From Phoronis australis (taxonomy: Eukaryota > Phoronida > Phoronidae), in NCBI GenBank assembly GCA_002633005.1, contig NMRA01000053.1:1126240-1190239 (forward strand): 64,000 bases of DNA. The letters run 5' to 3'. Shown one piece after another: positions 47,001 through 59,000 of the stretch. The stretch's first letter is position 1; each line of letters starts with the position of its first letter. The notes under the pieces were generated by a model, which had not been told where the DNA came from, ran no database searches, and saw nothing but the letters and a program-made list of their open reading frames with translations. Position numbers and translations under genes: made by a program.

Positions 47001-50000
47001 AATTGTTTCTCAAAATTTCCACAGGTATGAGGGCTATGAAATTGGACCTAAACCTTTATTTCCACTAAAATTGGGTCATGTGATTGGTACCATTGTTTTG
47101 ATTGGAACGTACCTTTCATCTTTGAAAAATATTTGCTTGACACAATCAATGACATAAACGTATAAAGTTAAATTCGAAATTCGTTGTCTTTCCATTTTCA
47201 GAAAATTTGTAATTATACTTAGTTAATTTCAATAGTGTTGTAAATATTTGGCTAATATGCGTAGACTTGTTGATTAGGTCTTTCATAACCCTATGAAAAA
47301 ACTTTTGATATGAATCTTTGTCGAGACGAAAGTCCACAATGTGAAATCATTTCTAAGGGGCATTTCTATTCCTTGAATCTTCTATCTGCTTGGTTATCTT
47401 TATCTCTGATATTTTTTTAATTAATTTATTTTAAACTAATTTATTTTTAATTAATTTATTTTTCATGATGCTGTTTTGCATTACCTTGTTGTTTGCTTTA
47501 TAGCCGACATTTACAGTGTCTTGTAAATAAATGGTCCGAGGCCAAATCTAGCAAAATTTTGTTTATTTAGCCATGTAGGTATGGCTTTGACATTATTACG
47601 CAATGCCAAAAACGAATCATTATTTTTCCTTACATCAATCCTTTTTCAACATCCATAACAGAGCCTGGTATTTTATTTTGTGGAGCTAGATTTTGATGAA
47701 AAATATTGAAAGCGCATTTTCTGTCCTTTTTCCTTCTGGACTGACATGTGATTTTACTGCTTAGGTATTGTCAAATGCAACAAAGCTCTTCTGATCGCCA
47801 AAAGTTGTCTCTTGCCAATAATTTTTTCAGTCTGTTTTTGACGGAGTGTAGTATTTTTCCCATCCAACATAGTGTAACAATAAACTTTCCGGAAACATCA
47901 AAAATTCGCTTTTACCAGGAGCAGCCTAGAACTGTGTGTCATGAACTCAAGCTTTCACTAAAATTCCGCATGTTATAACCTTGACAGCCTTTGAGATCTA
48001 TAACAGTCATGAGGTTAATTGGACTAATGCAGCGCAAAATAATTGAAGAATGCGACTTAAGTTGTTGTTGTGGATACAATGCTGTTATCTCCAGTTAGTT
48101 CCTGTACATCTCTATGTGTTGTGTGTTGTAGGCTTGCATCTGGCCCAGGTGTGTTATAGTGAGTACCCCCGTGTGCCGCGCATCGTCATCTGGCTCATGA
48201 TGGAGATCGCCATCATAGGTAGCGATATTCAGGAAGTGATCGGATCTGCAATTGCTATTAATCTGCTGTCTTCCAACAAGTAGGCAAACAAAAATGTTTT
48301 TTCATAAAAGTGATATTATTATGTACTCCTATATACATGTTGGCAGGTATTGCTGTCGTCTCTGTCTGAGCATCTGTGCCCAGTTGCATTAAACAGTCCC
48401 GAGTAGAGACTCTACTAATTTTCCTGCTGCCTATTGGTGGGCTTGTGCAAACACTAATTGTCCTTTCTTAATATGCTGTTTGTGTCTCATTTCCAAAGTC
48501 GACTTTATTGGCTTTGATACAAATTGAGAGTGAGCTCTATGCTGAATTCTCAATAGTAATGAAAATAATTAGGGATATTTTCATGCAACGCCCCATTAAG
48601 GACTAGGTCCCTAATTATTGTGACTCAATTAAGTGCCCAGTTTTTAATTAGAAAAGTTCATTAGTCAAAGAGGATCTCCTAATTAAGGTAAATTGTTAGA
48701 AAAGTTTAGCTAACGTCTGTGAGTACAGAATGAAACAAAGGGTTTAAGGACTTTGTTGAATCCTTATTTGGGACTGTTTCATGCAACCGGGCACTGGCAT
48801 CCACTGCTATGTATCCTAAATCTCTTGTTGGATCTTCATTAAACAGTGCTACTGTCTCGACTGGCTGCAGTAGAGACGGTAGCCTTCCCATAAGCTCTCA
48901 ATATGCTGGAAGTTTTTCGGCAAATTATGCCTCACACTGATTAAACCATAGTCATGTTGTAAAAGTACCTTGTGCGCAGAGACACCATAGGAAACTGTTG
49001 ATGTCTTGAACACTTCCCAGCTAGAACAAATAGTCGCACAATCAGTTTTTTGAACAGTCCTTTGTTCAGTTGCGTTAATTGGCAACTAGCTATTTTTTAT
49101 ATTGCTTGCGCTAGGCGATAGACTGATCTATATGGTGCCCTCAAGTGGCAATTTTGTTTCTGCCTTTATATCTACTTTTTGGGGAATATGAAATCAGTAT
49201 CCCCAACTGGCATGGGATCATGATGATCGTAATTGGTGCTTATACTGTCACATTCCTGCTGTCAATATCCCCATCTAGGCTGGGGGTCATCTTAATTGGT
49301 GCTGATACTCTCATATTTTTAATGTCAATATCCCCATCTGGGCTGGGGTCATGTTATAATAATTATTTTTTAATTTATTTTTTAATATTAGAACATTTAC
49401 CTAGAAATCACTTTTGCATTACATCCAGGTTCTCATTCACTGTCTTGCATTACATTCAGTAAGACTAAGCTCTGAGGAGTTGACGACACCTGTATGCAAA
49501 TATCTGCCAGTAAAGCCAGGATTTGAACCAGAGTTTCACAAACCAGAGTCCAACGCTCAAACCGCTGCACCACAGTGTCTTCTTAAGTGGTGCCAGTGCT
49601 CTCATATTCCAACTTCCAATTATCCACTCTTGGCTAGGGTCATGTGACCCGGTGCTACTCTTCGTGATCCCTATCTGGGCTGGGGTCATCATTATACTGG
49701 TGCTGGTATCGTAACATTCTAACCATCACAGTCCCCATCTGGGCTGGAGTTGTCATCACTGGAGCTGGTGATGTCACATTGTATTTCCATCTGGGCAGAG
49801 GCCGGTCATCATAACTGATGCTGATAACCTTTACAATTCTAACTTTAATGATCCCATTTGGGCCAGGACTCAATCAATAATACCCATTATATCTTTCAGG
49901 ATTCCCATTTGGGCAGGGACACAATCAGTACTACCCCATCTTTCAGGATCCCCATTTGGGCTGGGACTCAATCAATACTACCCATTATATCTTTCAGAAT

Positions 50001-53000
50001 CTCTATCTGGGCTGGGACACAATCAATACTACCCATTATATCTTTCAGGATCTCTATCTGGGCTGGGACACAATCAATTCTACCCATTATATCTTTTAGG
50101 ATTTCTATATGGGCTGGGACGTAATCAATACTACCCATTATATCTTTAAGGGTCCCCATCTGGGCTAGGACACAATCAATACTACCCAATCTTTCAGGAT
50201 CCCCATCTGGGCTGGGACACCATCAATACTACCCATTATATCTTTCATGCTATGAACATTCCCACTTAGTAAAATTGGTTCTAACCCCAGTGGATAAGGT
50301 AAACGGCGGGGTATGGATAATTGAACTAGACCGTATTTATCCACCTTGGCTGAGTCGCACTCGGCTCACGATCAAAGGGATGCCGCCAAGCTGCTCTAGT
50401 CATCGAGTCACGATCGAGGATAATTGGCTTCGCTCATGCGGATATGATCAGCTGATTACAATCTAGCTAGCAGACTGTACTTTTTATGGTGAGAGTTTTA
50501 CGTAGTTTTTACTGTAATATTTGAAAAGAGGAGCGAAAACAAATATGAGTACAACTTTGAATTTTTCAAATCGGCCCAGGATAAGAGATTTTGCAACACA
50601 GCAACACTCACGATTACTTTCATTCGGCGCGCACTAATACAAAAATATAGGACCCAAGTTATTTAGATTTTGGAACACATNNNNNNNNNNNNNNNNNNNN
50701 NNNNNNNNNNNNNNNNNNNNNNNNNNNNNNNNNNNNNNNNNNNNNNNNNNNNNNNNNNNNNNNNNNNNNNNNNNNNNNNNNNNNNNNNNNNNNNNNNNNN
50801 NNNNNNNNNNNNNNNNNNNNNNNNNNNNNNNNNNNNNNNNNNNNNNNNNNNNNNNNNNNNNNNNNNNNNNNNNNNNNNNNNNNNNNNNNNNNNNNNNNNN
50901 NNNNNNNNNNNNNNNNNNNNNNNNNNNNNNNNNNNNNNNNNNNNNNNNNNNNNNNNNNNNNNNNNNNNNNNNNNNNNNNNNNNNNNNNNNNNNNNNNNNN
51001 NNNNNNNNNNNNNNNNNNNNNNNNNNNNNNNNNNNNNNNNNNNNNNNNNNNNNNNNNNNNNNNNNNNNNNNNNNNNNNNNNNNNNNNNNNNNNNNNNNNN
51101 NNNNNNNNNNNNNNNNNNNNNNNNNNNNNNNNNNNNNNNNNNNNNNNNNNNNNNNNNNNNNNNNNNNNNNNNNNNNNNNNNNNNNNNNNNNNNNNNNNNN
51201 NNNNNATTATCATTTTATGGCCTGGTCATCCATTCAGCCAAAAGTAGTTCCAGAGGTGGCTTATCAGCCAATTATTCAGGCATGCTGACTCACAATAGAA
51301 GCCTGATAAGAGTGAAGGTGGATAAATGCGGTGTTCCTACAGTTTCTTGTTTTAGTGGATGTGTTCACGACATGCAGGATCCCCATCTGGGCTGGGACAC
51401 AATCAATACTACCCATTATATCTATCAGGATCCCCATCTGGGCTGGGACACCATCAATACCACCCATTATATCTTTCAGGATCCCCATCTGGACTGGGAC
51501 ACAATCAATACTACCCATTATATCTTTCAGGATCTCTATCTGGGCTGGGACGCAATCAATACTACCCATTATATCTTTCAGGATCCCCATCTGGGCTGGG
51601 ACACAATCAATACTACCCATTATATCTTTCAGGATCCCCATCTGGGCTGGGGTCATCATTACTGGTGCTGATACGTTTACCTTCCTGTTCTTGGAGAGTG
51701 CTGGCCTCCGTAAGTTGGAGGCTCTCTTCGGTGCTTTCATTACTGTAATGGCCGGCTGTTTTCTGTACATGGTATGTTGTGCAAAGTAGCTGTGTTTACT
51801 CTGGTTGTGGAATCTTTGTGAATGCACCCTGTATAATTGTATGTTGGGTTAGCCTTTGACCCTTTGAGTTAAAGCAATGTTACCCCTATTGATGACTTAC
51901 AAACACGAGGCATGGCTGTGATCTCTCTTCACTTCTCTACAGTCTGTGGTGTAATAATTAATATATTGCATGTTTTAATACTAGCGAATCATGAAGCAAG
52001 TTACTAGAATTTTTCTAAATGTGAACTGAAAATGACCCGAGTTCAGCGGTCCAAATGGTCTGTCTGGTCTTGTCTATAATTCATAATGACATCTCAATTA
52101 TGTTCATGAAGTTAACAAATTTCTCGATTCTGTGTTGTGTTGTTGTTGCGGTGCTCCGATCTGTCGCTTACACTGGCAATGTGTGTGGGCCTCTCATATG
52201 CATGTGGGTTGATCTGACACAATGACTGGTGACTGTTAAACGTTACAGTAAATTAGCTCTGTTGAAGTCGGGTTGACTTGGGGGCTTCCATGATAGGATC
52301 GGCAGCTCCTTATTGTCTTTGCAGCATTCTAGGATTTCACTGTCAAAGGCCGCGTTACTGTCAGGAACTTTTTTCTCCGGTTAAAAGACTAGATTTTTTG
52401 GAATAATTGTCTGGTCATAGTGTTTGGATCATGACCTGATGAGTTTTATGGTCCATAGATGCTCAGAACTGGAAATTTAGTCTGTATTAACATCCCATGT
52501 CTTCTGAAGACCACTCTGATTTGGTTATGTCATTCTGTCACAGCTTGCGTCAAGAAAAAATAAAAAATGCTCATCATTGACCTTCATGAGTGTACCATAC
52601 ACCTAATGCTCATTCTTCTGAGGATGCTGTAGTACCTGAAGATGGCCAGAGAAATGACTGACTGAAACATCGTCCAATTATGATTGGATGTGTCAGACTG
52701 GCTCAGCCCACCAACTGGACCTTAGTATTTCACGTTTGCTTTGTTCATTATCACGCTAGGAAGAGCTCATGAAGACTGATGACATACAATTTAGCTCAAT
52801 CTTAAGTCATATTTTTTCATGGGTTTGAAGAATATATTCACTGTAAGGGAGACAAAAATCACTTCAAAATTGAATGTTGAATATGGGACTTCCCTCAAAG
52901 TATTCTTGGAAGAAGGATAAACAAGCTTCTGAAACAGTAACTTCAATTTACATTTCTGAATTACTTAATCCATAGAGCTTGCTCTATTGGAAAAGTTGGT

Positions 53001-56000
53001 TACTATAACTACAAATAGTGGAGTTTGTGCAAATCATCACCATAACACTGTTCAGCTGAAAGTTGAGAGACAAAGATGTGTAGTGTTACCTGAATGAAGA
53101 TTAAACTAGTAAAATAATTTGTTAAAAACCTTGCCCATCTGAACAGCTTTGCATCCTTTTTAACTGTTCAGGTACAAAACCAATCGACATTCTATTGTGT
53201 TAGACCTTTCACTTTAGACCTGATGATCAGTTTAATTAGGTTTTGACAGATTTCGCTAACGTTTGAACTGCCATTGTTTCCTAATATCTTGTGTGCTAAA
53301 TTGTGCCAAACAGTTAAGTTTCTTATTTTAGGAGAACAAGTAACTGCTAAAAGAGACATTTATCATTTCTGCAATGTGACCCTGTCTAATTTTGGCAAAT
53401 AATGTTTAATGACTCTGGCACTATGCAAATTGACTGAACTTATGTTGTAGAATGATGGTATAGTTTAATATTATAAAAATCTCACTTAGACTATGTTGTG
53501 CCAAAAATCAAAATTAAAGAAGTTATAACATAGAAAGTAAAATAAACCCATGTGGTGTTTCATATTTTGATATAGCTAATGATTGCAACAGTTTAAATTA
53601 TTATTTTGATAGTAATTAAATGTAGATGGATTCCGATTTCAAATTCAAAGGATGCTAACCACGTGTACTTGTATTTGCTAGAGCTGTTTGTAAGCGTCAT
53701 TAATTTGACAGTTGTTTTTATTTCACTTTGATATTCCTAAATTAGTTGAGCCTGTAGTGGTCTTCTCCTTGTGTCACCAGTTTTCCTTGTAGTATATTAC
53801 AGTTGTGCCAAACCAAGGCGACATTCTGATTGGACTGTGGTTTCCGTGGTGTCAGGACTGCGACAAAAGTGCCATCCAGCAGCTAGTGGGCATTGTTGGT
53901 GCTGTAATCATGCCGCATAATATATATCTTCACAGTGCTCTGGTGTTGGTGTGTATCACGAAGCCACAATATTGACACAGTTGAGACAATATATTTTGTC
54001 AGAGCATTTCTTGTAAACATGGGGGTTGATGTTCATGCTTATAAAACCATGCATTACATTCTGTAATCATTTAATTATTATTAGGTGACTGAGTAAAGCC
54101 CTTGAGGCTGGGGTTGTGTGGTGAATATTATATATTTTAGATTTTGTATTCACTGGCACCCTTATGTCACTGTAATAAATAAATAATAATAATTCAGCAA
54201 GTTCTTTGATCTCTTGGGTCTGAGGATATCAATTTTGAAGGTCATAGCTGGCCAGGCATCTGTCTGGCTCGGCCTAAGCACTAGTGTTTGGTTAAGTGCC
54301 CACCTACTATTACACAAAATTTCCGTTTTAATTGGCCATCCCTCAGTTACACACCCCCCAGAATTCCAGCTGCTGTAACTTATAGAAAAATATTTAGATT
54401 ACACTCCTAAGCACCATTGAGCTCCTATTGGTCTAGACTTTATTTAAAAATTGTCTCACTTCAGATATAGTATACATGTGTGCTAACAAATACACGTTCT
54501 CTCATTTAGTCCCGGGACTTAAACAGAGGACAGAAAGACAAAATTGAGGAGGCTAATTTCTATTATGCCATTGAATCTGGTAAGTATTAGGAACTTTCTT
54601 TGATTGGAGGTTTCTTCTGTGCCAGGATAATCAGATGTTTACCAAAGTTGAACCTTGGCAAATTTTTTGATCTGTCGAAATGTGTCATTGTACTACATGC
54701 AGTTAGACTAGTCTTGTGTTGACCTTATGTATTGTCTCAGTTTTGCACTAAAATTTGGTCGTAGACCAGGGCCCAATCAGTTACATTTTGTAGTGGATCT
54801 CAGGTGTTATCAAAGATAGTTTAATGTCAGCTAGGTTGCAAAATGTTGTAAAAACATACTGACTAGTATAAAGTGCGTTATGTTGAACCTCTAATTGTCC
54901 TATTTGGTTTTTTCAGCCATTGCACTCTTTGTGTCGTTTCTCATCAACTTGTTTGTTGTCGCCGTGTTCGCCAAGGCTTTCTCAGCTGGATCGGGCTATG
55001 ATCCAGACTCGGCCAGTCTCAGTGTGGCTGTAAGTGTGCGTCAGACACAGACGCCCATTTGCGTTAAATACTCAGATGTGTATGGTGTAGATTTTCTAAA
55101 ATTAATCAACGGGCAGAGGATTACGGAAATCGTGCTAAGAAATGACTAATTTTAATTCGTTGTTATTTAAGTCCACTCCATTTCTGGCTTAGTAGGTCCA
55201 GTAGTGTCCAAACATAGACTTTTACAAAATTAATGCAGCCCTCAATCACACGACCAGTCAATCACTACTTACATGTACTTGAGAGGTATTGTCTCCACAT
55301 CCAGCCTCATGCATCATGTTTGGATTGTAAAAAGCATGGCACTTTCTTGTAACATCAAGTATCAAAACCAATGCCAGGCGACAATTTCTGCTTTTGATAA
55401 TATCTTCTGCTTTCCTTGCTCACATTTGTCTCTTTCCCGAACTTTTGAGTGGACTCACGAAATGTCGATTTCCGTGTTCTTTGACAGTTCTGGGTGAGCT
55501 GACTTGTGGACGAAGCAATCTTTCCACTAGTGACTGACTTCTTAAAAGTTATTAATTTTGATTAACACTAGGTTAATGCTAAGGTATGTTGAATTGTTTG
55601 ACTGAGCCATTCTCTAAATTCCGCATATGCACACATTTAGTCTGAAATGGGAAAACCTCACCAATTTTGGACAATATGACTGACAAGGAAAATGTATTTT
55701 TTCCTTCTTTTCTTATTCAAGTATACAGAATGAAAATTAGGCTTTGCCATGTTCAAGTTCTGCATCATTGTTACTAACGTACAGTGTTGTACAAATGTGC
55801 GACCATTCACAAAATTTTACGTGGGCAATAATGACTACTGTTCCAAACTGGGGGTGAGATTTTAGCGATACATATTTTGCTCTGCCTCCTAAGCATCACC
55901 AAGTATACTTAATTTTGTGTATGACTTGTACAGTGGCAGGTCATGCATTGAGTGTTTTGTGTATTTTTACCGGCCCTTTTACTTTAATTGTGACCAAAGA

Positions 56001-59000
56001 TGAAAACATGCAAAGTACATGTACAAAGCTGGGCTAAAGATTCTGAACAGATGTGAGCTAGTGTCGCTTGAAGTCAGAGATTATTGTTCAATTGTTTTTC
56101 ATTCTGGTAATTTTGGCAAAACATATGGGAATTTCTCTCACATGTCTTGCAATAATTAAACTCGTGGTGGACATTATCATTCATCCACGTAAATTTACTA
56201 GATGCGCAAAAGCGTTAATCAATTCTGGAACTTACAGTAAATGTTGCGGAGCCGCTTGGTTTCTTCTATTGGTTATTGATGACTGACAGGTTCCCATTGA
56301 TTACAGACTGAACCTATTAGCACTTATATCTGGATTTTCGAAATTGAATTACCACAGACTGTACAATAGTTTTCAAGAGAAAGGTTTGAATATTGACTGA
56401 ATTTCAAAAACAGATTGAAAGTTTTGTCAAATTTTGAATTATGAAATGATATTTTTTATCTGATTTCCTACTTGGTTTTTGCAATAACTTCCGACGAATT
56501 TTGATGATCTTCAAGTACGGATCTGGCACACGTGCCTGATTACTGCTCATGCAATACGTTCTTTGCTTTGATTCCGTGACGCATTTTTCTCTATGTTTAG
56601 GGAGAATGGATTCGCGCCAGCTTCGGTTATGGCATGATGATTGTGTGGGGAGTGGGCATCCTTGCAGCTGGGCAGAGCTCCACAATGACAGTAAGCAAAC
56701 TCTACTCTTGCTTATTTGTTACTTTCTCAATTGTTTTTATGAAAAAATCATTTTATTATTAGTATACGGTCCTTACGACAAATTTTGGTGAACTTGCATC
56801 ATGTCGTTAAACAATTAAATTATAATTCCTTCATTTTTTGTAATTTTTAAGTTTTGACTGAACGTATTTTGAAACTGGAGTGTACAGTATTATGTAGTTT
56901 TGTTATCATTTTCTTTCAGGGTACTTACGCAGGTCAGTTTGTGATGGAGGTTAGTAATTTTAAGATGATAGTAAACATTTTGCTATTCATACGAACTTGC
57001 ACCATAAAATTTTGCTGTCTTGTTTCGCTGGGCTGACCCGAAATTACTGGGCATCCATTTTTATGTTCCTGACAAATTCTAGTCGGGTTTGGTACAAGAA
57101 ATCACTGACCATCAATTTTTGGCAAAATGATTCATGATTCAGCTGTTATGTAAATTTTGTGCAAAGTGTGCATGTTTGTGGCTGATTTTATTTTAAGCAA
57201 AGCCATGTTGCAAGATGAAAAATGTCAACTCAGACTGGCTGACTATAGTGTACACTTTCAATAAAATCCAAATCTTTAGCTTGTCATTGTCAGAAAATGG
57301 GACACCAAGTTGCAGTGCAGTAACTCACATTGCCCTTATGTTAATTTGAACTTTCCAGGGTTTCATCAACATTCATTGGGCTAAATGGAAGCGCGTGCTG
57401 TTGACCAGGTCTATCGCTATGGTACCCACAATCCTCGTCGCCCTATTGGCTCATCAAAGTCTTGACCTTCTCAACAGTTGGTTGAACGTTCTTCAGAGTG
57501 TCCAGCTGCCATTCGCACTATTACCCATACTGCATTTCACAAACAGTGAGCGTGTCATGGGTGACTTTAAAAATGGGAAGTAAGTCAATAGCAGGCATTT
57601 AGGTAGGCCTATAACAGTTATTCAGCTCATGTAGTTAAGCCTTGGCGTATGATTTTTCATACGATTTGCCCTGCTGCTGTTACTCACATTGAGTGTGTCA
57701 ATAAAACTACGTCAATGGCATGCATTTTAGGCATTTTTGTCCTTCAGGATGTACTGTCATGCTTCTAATAAATATAAGGCAATCTGCTTTTTTATTGTTA
57801 GTTGTTCAGTACAGAGTTTCCATAAGAATTCTTAGCGACATTTAGTGATGGTGATAGTGGTAATGCTGACAGTTGATGGTGATGGGAACTGTTGCGGCCG
57901 TGGCAGCAAAGCTGACAGCATCCATCACCATAGTTACAGTTAAGTTCTCCTCTTTGGGATAGTAAAAATGTATTATTTTGCTCAGAGGTTATCCCAAATT
58001 CAAGAATAAATTACTGAAAAAATGGCCAAATTACCCACTCCGTGGATTGAAAACGCATTGTCTAAAATCTTCCGTGCCCCAAATTTCAGTAGGAGGAAAA
58101 TAATGTTTGAGTGAATTTCTGTGTCTCAAATTTTGTAAACTGTCTTAAATTTTGTAGACTGGCCCAAATTAGAGAACTTTCACTGTACGCGCTTTGTGGT
58201 GATTCAAATGGTAATGATATGCATATACATTTTTGTTTCAGAATGACCCAGGTGGTTGTTTGGTCACTAGCTGCTCTTGTCCTGGGAATCAATGTTTACT
58301 TAATATATTTATTTGCTGTAAGTCAACACAGCTTCTTTTCTACACACTCTACAGTACACAAACTGAAACCTTTGGAAACAAATAACCACAAACTATGGCA
58401 AAATCTCAATGATCTCGGATGAAAATCATTGCGAACATTGCTGCTGTTTTTTCAGTTTCTTAGCGCTCTATCAGTGTTTTGAATGTCAACGACTCAAAAT
58501 TATGCAGAACATTAAAAATTTAAAGTAAATCACTAAGTTTGTGCTACATAGTGTTAATGAAAAAATGAGAGAACTAAAATTTGGGACGACCTGTATTGCA
58601 TATTTCTAAAATTTGACACCAACCTCAAGCAAAATGATTGATTTTCAGCATGACAGTATTTCAGTTAATAATTTTCTTTGTTTTGCAATTAATATGATTA
58701 TGTTTTAGTTCTTGAATATATGATTTGTTTCAGTTTGCTGACAGTCAGGCTTGGTATGTTTACCTCATAGCTGGCATGGTCTTGTTTATTTACTTCCTGT
58801 TTGTTATTTACCTGGCAGTGGGTAACTCCAAAATATTGAAACTAAAGGTAAACACAGCTTGTTATAATTGCTCTATGTAACATTTGTCAGCTGCATTATG
58901 TCACCATGCAGTAATTAAATGCTGTTTACACTATCTTTATGAGAGACTGTTAGTTAAATATTGAGCAACCTTGTTCATTCAGGTAACAGAACAGTCAACA

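Noticed and set aside
50659-51671. Long open frames across 50681-51205
   Set aside because: They run through Ns, which contain no stops, and then through the 51-bp array; not independent genes.
51276-51827. 183-codon - strand frame over minisatellite array 2
   Set aside because: Antisense shadow of the 51-bp repeat and exon 5; repeat periodicity explains it.
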